The notes beneath the pieces are model-generated. The model was not told the DNA's origin. It worked only from the letters and a program-made list of their open reading frames with translations, and did no database searches. A DNA stretch of 64,000 bases from Sipunculus nudus. Lineage: Eukaryota; Annelida; Sipuncula; Golfingiida; Sipunculidae. Numbering within the stretch: position 1 is the first letter of the stretch; each line of letters begins with the position of its first letter. The position numbers and the translations under genes were made by a program. Where the stretch lies: assembly GCA_026874595.1 (NCBI GenBank), contig CM049316.1, positions 39,562,695-39,626,694 on the forward strand, in the 5' to 3' direction. This document shows positions 49,080 to 61,180 of this stretch, piece after piece.

Positions 49080-50424
49080 TTAGTGGTGTGCCAATTATTC
49101 AGTTAAATTGATGATTGGTTTTCTTCTTTCAAAATTGATTAAATTGGTTGCATTTTTCAATTAAAAACAATTATGTATAAACATGCAAAGAATCTAATCC
49201 CATCATAGATATACAATACAAAGTAATAAACAGCATCAAAATGGGACCTTGTGAAGCCTATAATTGTGCATCGGCAAGTCCACCTTGGATGCGGTTGGAT
49301 TGATGGTTTCATTAGGAATACAGATGTACATGGCAGAGAATTTTCTTTGGCATTCCTTTTTAAATGTGAAATGAATCCCCTGATTAAGACTGAACACCCT
49401 GTACTGGCACTGAAATGTCAATTATAGAATGTAAGTTGTTTTCTGACTCTGTCATATTAAAATGGATGAACAGTATTTTCACTGCATTGCCTTTGGATGA
49501 CTGTTATTAGTATCTCATTGCCTTCATCAGCTTGATGAAGACCTGACAGGCATGTGTCACAGTTTTCCTCTTTTTTTCATACGTTATGTCCTTAGTTTAA
49601 ATTATATCAGAGCACAGGGTGGCAGGTTTGTCCTGAATAGCTGAAAACCGCCATATAGTATGCCATTTTATACATTTGTCATGTGTAAAGTGAAATGAAT
49701 TATTTAATTTTAATATTATAAAATTGAAAAAAAATAACTTAAAAGCCCTTTTGCAGTTAATCATGTGGTACATTAAAAAATAACAATACATTCTTGTTAA
49801 TTATAAATGGTATATTGCAATACAAGAAATATTTCCAAAATTTAATCTAAATTCCTGGTACATGTTTTACCTGGTCACATGTTTCAAGTGTGCTTGGAGT
49901 TAATGTTTATAAATATGTAAATCTAGAAGGTGGTATATGTTAATGCCATTCTATATGTATATGGATTTTTTAAGTTGCAGAGTATTATCCAAAATCATAC
50001 AGGTATATTTTTGTTCCAGTGAAATATTTGTGGGCACATCTACATTAAAAAAAACTACAAAACAAAATAAAGTGAATGTATATTGTCTGCTTGTTTTATT
50101 TTCATGATATTTATGTTGAAATAAATCTGCATCAGCACAATTTAACAAGCATATTCTGCTGGACCTCCTGTTCAGGTATAAACTAAGTTAAAGTTCTAAA
50201 GGACACTGTGTTAAGAAAAACCTGCCCTGTTTCAACCATTAATGATAACTGAATCAGAAAAGTGACACTTTGTGAAAATTGTATATACAAACAGGTTGAT
50301 TAACATATCACTCATTGTTATCATCCATATTGTCGAGAATAACGTTGGTACCACTTGTCTCTCACAGTTATTTCAAATTGTTTGAAACTGCTGTTTTCTC
50401 CCCAAACATGATTTCTAAGGCACT

Positions 50425-50442
50425 GGGGGGGGGGGGGGGGGG
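50425..50442. repeat. Poly-G run of 18
   Basis: An uninterrupted G tract. Other G/C homopolymers in the window: 2779-2792 (14 C), 29162-29175 (14 C), 39415-39425 (11 G), 61181-61193 and 61510-61526. Their exact lengths are error-prone in assemblies. Confidence 0.9.
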
Positions 50443-50689
50443 TGTCAGTCCATGGAGCAAATAGTGGAGGTTAAATTTGCTCATCTTTAAGATGCCATCA
50501 TAGACTGGCTCAGTCTACGCACTGGTTAAGACTTAATTTCTCCAGCTAACAGAGCCGTCGAACTTGCTCTCGCCGTGTATCAACTCTAAGAACAAGTATT
50601 GCCACCTGGCGGCAAATTATATAACTAACTAGAATACAGGTAGTCAACAAGCGACTACGTGTATCAGCCAAAATTAGAATAGGACGGAT

Positions 50690-51770
50690 GAAGTGAGGCA
50701 TGGATTGAGTTGCAAGGGGAAATGGAGTTACATATTAGTATGGATGTCTGCCACGTAAACATGACTGTAGGTGGCCCCACCTGTTATTTGAAAGAGATAC
50801 TATCCAAGACGTTTACACATGCAAAATTTCAGGTGGATAAGTCCAACCACTGCCGAGATATGAGTGATTTTATCCCACAGAAGACAAACGGATGGACTCT
50901 GTGCAAAAATGATTGCAGGTGGCAGGTGTATGATAAACAGCTATGTGAGATCCAAACACATGCATCACTTCAGGTAGGTACGTCAAACTAGTCCGGAGAT
51001 ATTAACATGAATATCTGCAGCATGAATGTGAATATAAGTGGTGCCACCAGTCATAAAATCATGAAACTATCCAGGATGTATACGCATGCCAAATTTCAGG
51101 TGAGTAAGTCGAACCACTGCAGAGTTATAATAACCCAAGTCAAACGAACAGATGGACACTGTGTAAAAATGGTTGCAGGTGGCGCCACCAGTTTTGTGTA
51201 TGATAAAGAGCTGTGAGATCTAAGCACATGCAAATTTTCAGGAAGATGCGTCAAACCAGTCCGGAGATATAGGCATGGATGTCTGCAGTGTGAACGTGAA
51301 TGTAGGTGGCGCCATCTGTCATAAAATCAAGAAAGCTATCTAGAATGTATACGCATGCCGAATTTCAGGTGAATTAGTCAAATCACTGCAGAGAGATGAG
51401 TGATTTCTACCCAAGGCAGACGAACAGATGTACGCTGTGCAAAAATTGCTGCAGGTGGCGCCACCATTTTTGTGTATGCTATAAACCTATCCAAGGGCTA
51501 CATTTGTGTAAAAAAAAATTCCTGATTGTCAAACTAATCCGAGGATATGTGGGTTCATGTGTTAAAACAGACGCACAGATGAATGCACTTGAAGGTCTGA
51601 GGTCAATGCGAAATGGTTAGGCACCAGTTCACATGTGACCCGATAATTGGTGTAAGTTTCGGTAAAATCGGTCTAGTGGTCTCGGAGGAGTCCTCCGGAA
51701 ACGAATACAGCGGCAGCGGAACCCGGTCAAAAACATAGTATCCGCAAAATTTCGGTTTGTTGGATACAAT
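50690..51770 (+). repeat. Tandem repeat family with GGTGGCGCCACC and a terminal hairpin
   Basis: Units of roughly 300 bp repeat about three times (gtaggtggcgccaccagt, aaaatttcaggtgagtaagt, aaccactgcagagatatgag). The family ends with a hairpin of 30 nt (GTATCCGCAAAA...GGATAC, 51741-51770). The in-frame open stretches at 50710, 51007 and 51396 come from repetition and do not resemble known proteins. Confidence 0.7.
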
Positions 51771-52186
51771 TAGGGCTCTCTGCCCGACCATTTCGTCGGC
51801 TTGTAAAGTCCTTTGATTTTGGGACGGTTAGCGCCACACATCGCTGCCTCGCTGAACTAAGGTTCAGCTTTTCCATTGACGTCCGCATACGCTCCATTAG
51901 CAGCGGCTACGCTTCGCTCAACTGTTAGCAACACTACCCACTGCATTAAACCGCGGTTGCCGGTCAGGTTTGGCCACTTGGCGGTGCTTTCTCTGTGGAA
52001 TTCCCCCTGCGTTATATTTGACCAAACACATTGTAGGTATCACCAGCACAAACGAATGTTCTTCGAGGTACTGGTCACTTAACATTGCTGTGAAAAGCGC
52101 TTAATTGGTAGCACAGACTTTTTTTCATTCCCATTGGAATACACACGATGCAATCGTCAGCTTTCAACACAGTCTGTATGCTGACT

Positions 52187-52273
52187 AGTCCATCTCTGGA
52201 CCCTTGTGTCCTATGTTAGACCTGATGGACGGACACGTGTCTAACGTAGGACACAAGGGTCCAGAGATGGACT
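52187..52273. repeat. Hairpin with 35 bp near-perfect arms
   Basis: Arms at 52187-52221 and 52239-52273 (agtccatctctggacccttg... and its reverse complement) differ at one position and enclose a 17 nt loop. A 13 bp direct repeat CTGTATGCTGACT stands on both sides (52174-52186 and 52272-52284), like a target duplication of a tiny insertion. Confidence 0.92.
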
Positions 52274-52415
52274 GTATGCTGACTTGCCTTAGGTCAGTTA
52301 TCCCCCACTGTCTGCTGTTTTCTATATTGCGTGCCGTACGAGCTTGCCCCGCATAGCTATGTTTGTTTTCACGCGCTAAGCCAATCAGATTTCTTCTACT
52401 AGTTCTGCAGATTTT

Positions 52416-54825
52416 TAGCTCAGCTGACTTTCAGTCATGCTGGGCTATAGCGATGGGTCTTTGTCCGTCGTCCTTCCGTCTGTCCGTCCGGCCGGCCGAT
52501 CCGGCCGGCCGTAGCAGGGCACAAATCGTAACCGTAGGGGCTAGGGCCATGAATCCTATGCAGTCTTAGAGGTTATAAAAAGATCTCCTTGCAAACCTGA
52601 AATTAGGCCACTGCGACCTATTCTCGAAGTTATGGGGTGTGTTTGCACCCCCCAGAAATAACTCTTTGAGACAAAATTTTCATCTCAAACCTTCCATCTT
52701 TCACATACAGCTCACCTACCAACAAGGGAAGAACCATAATTTTTTTGAGGTCCAAAGGTCAAGGTCACAGGAGCCTCTTCTTTGAAAAGCCTGTGGATGC
52801 ATTTTAAGCCAACCCTTTCATCCCAATTCTTTGATTTTTCACATATAGCTCACCTAAGTTGGAGAAGAATCCTATAGATTTTGAGGTCACACAGGATCCA
52901 CTATTTGAAAAGGTTGTGGACACATTTCAAGCTAGACTTTTTATTCCAAACCTTCCAGCACTGATATCGCTTCTCTGCCAACAGGGGAAAAGACCTGTTG
53001 ATTTTGAGGTCAAAGGTCAAGTTCACAGCACCCACTTCTTGCGTGGAGTCATTTTCAGGCAAACTTTTCAATCTGTACCTTCCATCTGTCATATATGGCT
53101 TACCTACCAATAAGGGAAGAAGCCTATTGATGTTGAGGTCAAAAAGTCAAAGGTCAAGGTCACAATATTCAATTGTTCTAAATGCTTGTTAGCATATTTC
53201 AAGTGTAACTGTTCAACCCAAACCTTCAGTCTTTCACATATGCCACATCTATGCATCACTCAATTTGACTCAAACTTCATATTTATGGGTCTTTTTGATT
53301 GAATAAATAACTTATTGATTTTGGGATCAGCTGGTCAGCAGGTTAAAGGTTGCAGGTCAAAGTTATTCACCCATTGGTTGCCAAGTAATTACACCAGATT
53401 TAAGTGGTTAGTAGTTACCCATCATTTAGAAAGAATCCAGTTGATATATGGGCAAAAGGCCAAGGTCATGGGTCAGGGATGTTCACAATTACTTATTTTA
53501 TAGACCATCTCTATTTTTCTTGTATATATAACCATCCCACTCCAGCTGTTACATCTCCCTGTGTGGCTGTAATTGTGAGTGACACTGGTGACATATGACT
53601 CCCTTTTGTATCAGCCTATTAGGTGATAAGGCTCAGTGATAAGTACCTCGTTACTTCATAACAAAAACACTGTTGTCAGAATGCTTCAGCCAGGCATTAA
53701 GACTATGAGAGTATAGTATTAAGGTTTAGCTACTGATTTATAAGATGATGGGAACATTATGCAGTTTATTTTATGGAATCCTAGCAATAAACTTAGTTTC
53801 CTAGATATCTGAATATTTTAATATATATCACCACATATAAAAGCAAGTGTTTGTTCTCATAATATGTGGATGTGTACCTTGATTTAGGATGGCTTTTTGT
53901 TTTATTTCAAGACTCTTAGTCATGCTTTCTGCATTTCTTTTCTTTCAGGTTTGGCAGTTTACCTACCCTGCTGACCCCATTGAAAAGCAGAGTGATAATA
54001 AAAAATATTGGACTTACACTTTTTACAATTGCATATCTATAATCTGATATGAGGGCCTGGACATGCCTTTTGAATTATTTTGGGCATTCATTACTGGATA
54101 ATTTGCCCCAAGTTTGGTCTCTTATTGGAGAATGTGGGATATCAAATGTCATACTTGTCAGAAATCCATTATGTCTGCCAGTTAGCCACCTTAGAAATTC
54201 TTTCTTCAGTGCAGTTTCAGTAATTTTTCTTTAATGTTTGGTCCGATTTAGAGAATGTTTGTTGTCTGATTTCAGACTTGTCAGAAGTCCAATATGGCCA
54301 CCAGGCAACCATCTTTTAATTCCTTTTGATCATATTATCTCAAGAACAGTTAAAGTGAATGCAGTTGGATGTATATTTATGTAATCTTGTAAAGGATTGG
54401 GTCAAATATTTCTGAATAAATATTACCATCATTTATAAAAGTGCAGTTTAGTTGGCTTGTATTGAATAAAAATTCATACAGAAGCACCTGTTTCTCAATA
54501 ATTCTTGCATGTATTTCCTTGATTTTGTCTATATATTTTGATCTTATATTTGCCCTTTGTGGTGTTCCTTTTGAGGCTGACAGGTTTCAAGCAAGCTGTT
54601 GGAATAGTTCCTGATAGCTTAACAATCATGCATTTTCCTCAGACCATCAATTCACTGTGTTTTAACCAGACCTAGGTGATATATATTTCTGTTGTCATAG
54701 AAAATTTTCAACAAATTGGCAAATTGGTTCTTCAAAATTTGACTGGAAGTTGTGAATCTCAGTCCATGATGTCACAGGTCATGCTTGGCAGCTGAGCGTC
54801 ATGACCCATGGGTCACTTGTTTTTT
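52416..54825 (+). mobile_element. Helitron/Helentron-like non-autonomous element, third copy
   Basis: The left end is TTTTTAGCTCAGCTGAC with TCCGTCCG/GGCCGGCC sequence after it. The right end is GCAGCTGAGCGTCATGACCC followed by ATGGGTCACTTGTTTTT. The interior differs from the other two copies: it holds several units with AGGTCAAAGGTCA-like words (52740-53165), shared in reverse orientation with 1-1035. Confidence 0.6.
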
Positions 54826-55424
54826 AAACGCAGAGCCAAAATAGATTTTATTTTATCCAGCGCAAACTGACTGGGTGTTGCCAAACCTGAAAAAAATCCT
54901 GCTTTTTCTCACAGGGTGTTTGTGGAAGGTCACTTGGACGGGAGGTCACGCGCTGTGTTCAGAGCGTAACGTCAGCAATGATTGTTGGTCTTTCTCAGAA
55001 ATTTACTCGTTACCAACGTGGTTAATTCAGTCATCGTTTATCAAGCGCTTCCAGCTGGCTACAAATATCCCAACAAATATCACTGGTCTTAATATTATTA
55101 GGCCCTACCATATGCTGAGCCCGATGCCTGTGATGAGAGTTTCACCAATATTATTATTAATAACCCTCGGACTGCACACCGTAACCAGTGGTAGCAGGTG
55201 TTCAAAGTTGACATGTTTAAACGAAATGTAACAGAATTCCAGCCCAACCAGTCTGCGTGGCTCCAATGGGGTATTCAAGTGTACACGCGACTATGTTTTC
55301 TCCTAGCATGGTTCCCGTTAGCGTAGCGCAAGGCAGGCTAGGTCGGTTTATCGATCTTGAATAGATATTCAAGTGGATAAATGCCATTTCTTTTTCAGTA
55401 TCTTAAATATTGCATAGTTTTTTT
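54826..55424. other. Intergenic sequence without recognised features
   Basis: A 118-residue open frame (54875-55231) exists on the plus strand, but it lacks any recognisable domain and is taken as chance. Confidence 0.45.
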
Positions 55425-56480
55425 AACGAACCTGTGAGCTTATGCGATGGTGCGGCGTCGTCCGTGGTGTGTCGTGCGTCATGCGTGGTCTGTACGTTAA
55501 CCATAGCTATCTCAAAAACGGCAGGAGCTAGCATCACCATTTTTTTTTGCAAATAATCAGTCATCCAAAAAACTGTATCGGATTTTGTTTATTTTTTTTC
55601 TAACTGCATTTTCTTAGATTTTATAGTGAAAAAGCTTAAAAAGCTTTAAAAATCTTCTTCTCCGAAACTGTCCAGCCAAATTGTCCAATATTTCACAGAA
55701 ATGATCCCTGGAACAACCTTTCCTAAGTTTGTTCGAATGGTTCCAGTTCGGAGATTTTTGGCCGAGTTTAAGGTTGAACTTTGTTAACTGTGCAAAAAAA
55801 GCATATAAAAATTTAAATCTCAGAAACGGCTGGAGCTATCATCACCAAATTTTATGCCAATGTTGGTCACATGAGTCATCGGAAATTGAGGTATTGGTGG
55901 CGCCACCTGCATCGGCCTTTTTTGTACGGGGTCATCAGTGCCTGTATCACACTGAGGGCTACAAAAAGCTTCTTCTCTGAAACCATATGGCCAAAATGTT
56001 TAATATTGCACAGAAATTATCCTAGGCTAGTGCTTTCTCGAGTTTGTTCAAATGGTCTCTTTTCAGTGACTTTTGGCTAAGTTATGGAAAGCTGAATTTA
56101 GTCATATGCCATAACAGTCCATTTTAGCTCAGTGGCTACAAAATGTTCTTCTCAAAAACAACTGGGCCAAATTCTTAAATCTTACACATTATTTATCCTC
56201 AGATGTTGATAATTCAAGTTTGTTCAAATGGTTTTGGTTCTGTGCTTTTGGCTGAGTTATGGGAGGCTGAACTTAGCCAGTTTGCTTTATCTTCCTATAT
56301 GAGTTATAAACCTGCGAAACGTTTTTTGACTGATGCCACTGAAGCCAGTTTGTTTAATATTTTACAAGAATAATCCCTACAATAATTCTTATAATAATTG
56401 TCATTAATGGTTCCACATGAATGACTTTTGGCTGAATTATGGAGATTGAATTGAGTCATTTTACCATATATGTTAGCAGT
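55425..56480 (+). repeat. Interspersed repeat with tandem internal units
   Basis: It begins with gtgagcttatgcgatggtgc and a GT/GC-rich cgtcgtgcgtc tract, followed by about four diverged units (cttcttctctgaaac, cagaaattatccc, gtttgttcaaatggt, ttggctgagttatgg). A perfect GGTGGCGCCACC lies at 55896-55907. No coding evidence. Confidence 0.65.
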
Positions 56481-56984
56481 GTGATGCTGTTACATCTAGC
56501 CTGGCAACAGTTTATCAACATCTGTAACATCATGCCACTAGACAGTTAGATTTCAGGTTATCTTTGGTTAATATTGACAAGAAAGGTTTCTAAAAGCTTT
56601 GAAAAAATTTAGATTTATGATTTAAGTTATTCATCATACCAGGCAATGTTACAATCATGGATATTCAGTTCTCTGTGGCTATAGAAAGACAACTGTACGT
56701 GGATTATAAATTATCGGTATCCCTACTCAACTTAATTGAAGAATTTGCCATCAGTGAGATATATCTGTATTTTAATTTTGCATTCAGTATGCATCCGTAA
56801 TAATTTTACATATATTCCTCATTTCTTTTTTTATAAATAGTCAGCTGAAAAGCATTTTGTATTGGGAAAATAAATTTCAAAGTTATTTCAAGTAGGGACC
56901 ACTTTTGTGTACAGATGGCAGCACTTGGTTTACCATTGGCAGATTGCCAGTGCCTTGATGTTGGCTATTAGCCAAGATGATGTC

Positions 56985-57275
56985 AGCTCTATAAATAGTT
57001 TTGGCACAGTGCCAGGATTGGAAGAAGTGCAGCTAGGTATAGGTCAAGAGTTCACTCAGTGCAGTAGCTGCATTCTATTTATAGCTTTGGCAGACTGCTC
57101 ACTGCATCATATTTGGCACCCAAGTTCAGCCTGAATCTATTTATAGCTTTGGCAGACTGCGAACTGTGTCAGATTATGCAACAGTTCAAGAGTTCATTCA
57201 GTGCAGCCAGGTACAGGTCAAAAGTTCACTCAGTCTAGCCAGGTGCAGGTCAAGAGTTCACTCAGTGCAGTAGCT
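56985..57275. repeat. Short tandem repeats with AGGTCA..AGTTCA words
   Basis: A 24 bp motif (ctatttatagctttggcaga + ctgc) recurs three times from 56985 to 57160, and a unit of about 32 bp (caggtcaagagttcactcag) recurs at about 57042, 57186, 57218 and 57250. Confidence 0.75.
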
Positions 57276-57379
57276 TGAGGCAGCAATTTGTCACAGGTCA
57301 CTGGGGAGCAACTGCCTTACTCACCTAAGCCTTGTCAGCCCAGTGCATCAAACTCTGGGGAAGTTTGACCTGTCTATGC

Positions 57380-57710
57380 GTCTTTGGTGGTATTCTCATT
57401 TACAAGACAGGTGGTACCACCTACATTGACTTTTGCAGTGTATGCGCCTGCTTATTTCTACAGAGGAATTTGATACATCAGCCTAAAATTGGGCATGTTT
57501 ATACATATCGGGTAGCTTTATAGTGTACAAGACTGGTGGCGCCACCTACAATAATTTTTGCACAGTGTATGTCCCTGCTTATTTCACAGGAGGGGTTTGA
57601 CATATCAGTCTGACATTGGGCATATTTATATATCTCTTCATTGTATATAAGACTGGTGGTGCGAGCTACAATCATTGTATCCGCCAAAACAGAGTTTTGC
57701 GGATACTATG
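57380..57710 (-). repeat. Reverse-oriented copy of the GGTGGCGCCACC hairpin family
   Basis: About 2.5 units of about 125 bp (aagactggtggcgccacctac, gcctgcttatttcacaggag) end at a 30 nt hairpin (57677-57706) matching the one at 51741-51770 on the opposite strand. Confidence 0.65.
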
Positions 57711-57829
57711 TTTTCAGTCGGACACCCATATATGCGGGGAACTGTCGGTTTTCCAGACTTATCCCTGGGATTCTTTGCTACCATTGCGCATAGCCCGGCA
57801 CAACGCCGCTCAGCTTCCACTCACTTTGC

Positions 57830-58650
57830 TACCATTCTGCTCTCAGCGGCTATTCAGCGCAAAGTGCGCGGTAGCAAATGGCAGTCGCACGGTAGCATTT
57901 GCTACTCTTGTGCATAGCTTGCCACATCGCGCACTGAACAGCCACCGGACTTGCTACCATCAGGCACAGACCGGCTCGTAGCGCAAAGTGCGCGGTAGCA
58001 AATCAGACCTGCGCGGTAGCAAGTGGCTGTCATTGCTACCAATGGGAACTATGAATTTGCGATCGCAAAATCTGCGACTGTTGACGTAGTGCAAGTCTTT
58101 GCTGGCAGATTGCTCGGACAGGAACACTCAAAGCAATATGCGCGGTAGCAATTAATAGTCGCAAAGTAGCAAACAGATATGCGCGGTAGCAAATGCCTTT
58201 GGTCATATTAAGCTGCGAGCGCAACGCGCAATGTGCGCGATAGCAAAACGTAGTGCAAGTCTTTGCTGCCAGAGGTCGCTCGGACAGGAACACTCAAAGC
58301 AATATGCGCGGTAGCAATTAACAGTCGCAAAGTAGCAAACAGATATGCGCGGTAGCAAATGCCTTTGGTCATATTAAGCTGCGATCGCAATGCGCAATGT
58401 GCGCGATAGCAAAAAGACCTGCGCGGTCGCAAGTTACTGTCCACTGCGACCGCAATGGGGACTAAGAATTTGCGATCGCAAAATCTGCTACTGTTGACGT
58501 AGTGCAAGTCTTTGCTGCCAGAGGTCGCTCGGACAGGAACACTAAAAGCAATATGCGCGGTAGCAATTAACAGTCGCAAAGTAGCAAACAGATATGCGCG
58601 GTAGCAAATGCCTTTGGTCATATTAAGCTGCGATCGCAGTGCGCATTTCA
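57830..58650. repeat. GGTAGCAAA / GCGATCGC higher-order repeat
   Basis: Words GCGCGGTAGCAAA, AGTCGCAAAGTAGCAAAC and GCGATCGCA recur throughout. A longer block beginning acgtagtgcaagtctttgct starts at 58084, 58249 and 58496, with nearly identical continuation to gctgcgatcgca. The 147-residue open frame on the minus strand repeats internally with the same period and is not considered a gene. Confidence 0.85.
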
Positions 58651-58889
58651 CCGAAAACTCTACTAACCGTTCATATGTATATGGCGTAATTTATTCTTCA
58701 TTTAACAAGATGCCCGCTCAAACATTGTATAGAAGCATGTGTGTAGGAAATTTATTTAAGTTGAAAGGATTGTATAATAGTATACTGAGTACACACCATA
58801 TATTAAGCTATGTAATGTCAACGAGCCGTAATATTATGACTGTTTATAATGCCCCGTATCCCGGATAAAGCACATATTATTAGTGACAC

Positions 58890-59045
58890 AGACTTACTGG
58901 GGTGTTTCATGCCAAAAGGGTTAGGGACTTGTACCCCCGATACAGCATATCATATATCAATAGTGAAAAACATTTACATGAGTATTTCATGGTCGAAGGG
59001 TAGGGCCATCCGTATCCTGAATATAGCATATATTAACCCTTTACT
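58890..59045 (+). repeat. Two units of a repeat of about 75 bp (tttcatg..agggttaggg)
   Basis: tttcatgccaaaagggttag and cgatacagcatatcatatat repeat once more at 58987. A third copy lies at 63946-64000, at the edge of the pogo-like element, which probably inserted in that family. Confidence 0.65.
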
Positions 59046-59229
59046 GTTCTGATTAGGCTGGGGGCTTGTGACACTCCTACTGTTCAGATTAATTTTGCAT
59101 TTTTTTCCCACATTTTGACATGAATCCATATAAGACACATTAACTCCGTCCCTTTCAAGGTATCTTTGTGACATTTTCTGCATTTACTGTAAGGTATATT
59201 TCCTTTATGTCAATTGTATTTTTTTTCTG

Positions 59230-60660
59230 CATACCTTCTCATATGTATGTAAGTTAGGTTAATACAGGTAACAATAGGTAAATCTGTAATACCTGCATTT
59301 CTGCTCACTGGTATTTCACCAAAGTGACCCCTTTATCTTGTTCAGGTAACCCATTTACCATTTGATCAAAAAAGGGAAATATAAGGATTTTTTTACTCAA
59401 AGGTAATTATTATTTAAAGGTAAGTAAAATTGTAAATGATTTGTTTTATTTATGGAAAGGGAATCACCAAAAAAAACAGAATATGCAAATAAAATTGGAT
59501 TTTACAGTGAAAATCAAATATTTTTCACCTGAAAAGCTTGCTGACCCAAGAAGCATATTCTAGGACTCTGTTAAAATATAACACATATGTTTACCTGCAC
59601 AGGAAAGTAAAGGTAAGTATAGGTAAATTATTTTTTTTCTGAATGTGTACGCAAACATCTTGTTCATCATTACAGTAACTATAAATTAATACCATTTCCA
59701 TTTATTGACTGTATAATTCACTTTTGATATAAGAACAGGTGCTATTAAGTACAGTAATTAAGTTACCTATGTGAATACCTTTGTTCTTCAACTGATCTAA
59801 TTACCTATGGCAGAGACAAAATCATGCTGATTAGTGCCAAAGACGAATATGGATGAACAAGTGTCAACTATGTCAAAACATATTATATTTTGATTTTAGA
59901 GACGTAGAATATAAATTGATAATTTTGGTTATGGTAACACATAAAAATATACTCACCTGTACAGGTGGGTTCAGGTAAACTCAGGTAAATTATCATGTAT
60001 TATTATACAAGTAATAAGGGATACCGACAGAATAAATCTTAATTTTGTGTGGCATGTGTACATTATATGAATTACTGGGCCTAACTGCACAATTTATTGG
60101 GTTACCTGTAATAATACCTTTCATCTTAAAAGGATTTAATTACTTTTGCCAGTACCGACAATAAAGACTACTTCTCAGTTGAAGAAAGGGAAGGAAATTT
60201 TTTAAAAGTAGCCAAAACAATATGCACAAACTATCTTTCAATCAATTGCACAGCCACGCAAGTTGCGTATTTCAATTTTGACAACTACTACCTGTAACAT
60301 ATGCTCACCTGCACAGGTGAGTTCAGGTAAATTAAGGTAACATCTCATTTTTTAAATTAAATTTTAAAATTATACATGTTATAAGGGACATCACCAAAAT
60401 AATCTTTATTTTTGCGCAAAATGTATGAATTATCGCTGCAAACTGCACTGATTATGTGCTTACCTTTACATCCTAAATTAATATATTTTCACCTGTGCAG
60501 GTAGACAAAAAATGGCAAATCTAATTAGTTTTCATGAAAATCTAGAAAAGTTTTTACTCTGGCTGTGAACGTTTCATACAAAAAAATATTAAATGCTGTT
60601 CAGCTTGGTCAATCACCTGCACAGGTAAAAAATCCAGGTGTGACATGTATCAGTCGGCAC
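59230..60660. repeat. Degenerate array of about 350 bp units with CACCTG..CAGGTG palindromes
   Basis: Palindromic E-box pairs CACCTGTACAGGTG (about 59957) and CACCTGCACAGGTG (about 60306), with variants near 59594, 60487 and 60615, head units followed by TTCAGGTAAA and AGGTAAxTxAGGTAA runs. Units share aagggacatcaccaaaataa-like and attacct.tgcc blocks. No gene recognised. Confidence 0.6.
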
Positions 60661-61180
60661 TCGGTATGACCATTGATTAGCACAATTACACATTGAATAT
60701 CCAAAATTTTCAAGCTTGAAACAGTACTGATGTACTGAAATGAAAATAAAAATCCAAATTTGTCATAAATGTTTTAAAACATTGGTAATTTACCTAATTG
60801 AGGAGTTCCATGCAATTTCCTTTGAACTACCCGCCCCTCCGTGGGCGGACGTGCTTTGAGCGATAAAATGTGAATTTCAAGCGCGAGTTTATATAAACAG
60901 GTTTAAATAATGCCAGTTTAAACAAAATTAAAACATTTCTAGCATAAATAGGATGTAAGACTCCCCGTTTGTTTTATTGCTTTTCATCTCTGGAACGGTC
61001 TCTCCTGCCGCGTCTTCTCCGGTGACGCTGCTACGGTCCTCAGACAATCAGATATATTTTTACATTCTCAACGAGCACGTGATATGGTCATTTGTGTTTT
61101 ATGTTCAGAAGGCCTCATGAGATAAACTGCAGTCATACGGTCACAGTGAAAATGCAGTGCCGACTGACGGTTCAGTTGTT

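Larger units (their letters stand above)
48251..50689. other. Downstream intergenic sequence
   Basis: AT-rich with the (AT)n tract and an 18 G run. No coding segment or known repeat family recognised. Confidence 0.45.

Noticed and set aside
50710-51620. Similar 69-93 residue open frames in tandem units
   Set aside because: Repeat-derived; frames are interrupted between units and match no protein family I recognise.
54875-55231. 118-residue plus-strand open frame
   Set aside because: No domain, no conserved pattern and no splice context.
58208-58651. 147-residue minus-strand open frame
   Set aside because: It is internally duplicated with the period of the GGTAGCAAA array, with no domain and no start or splice context.
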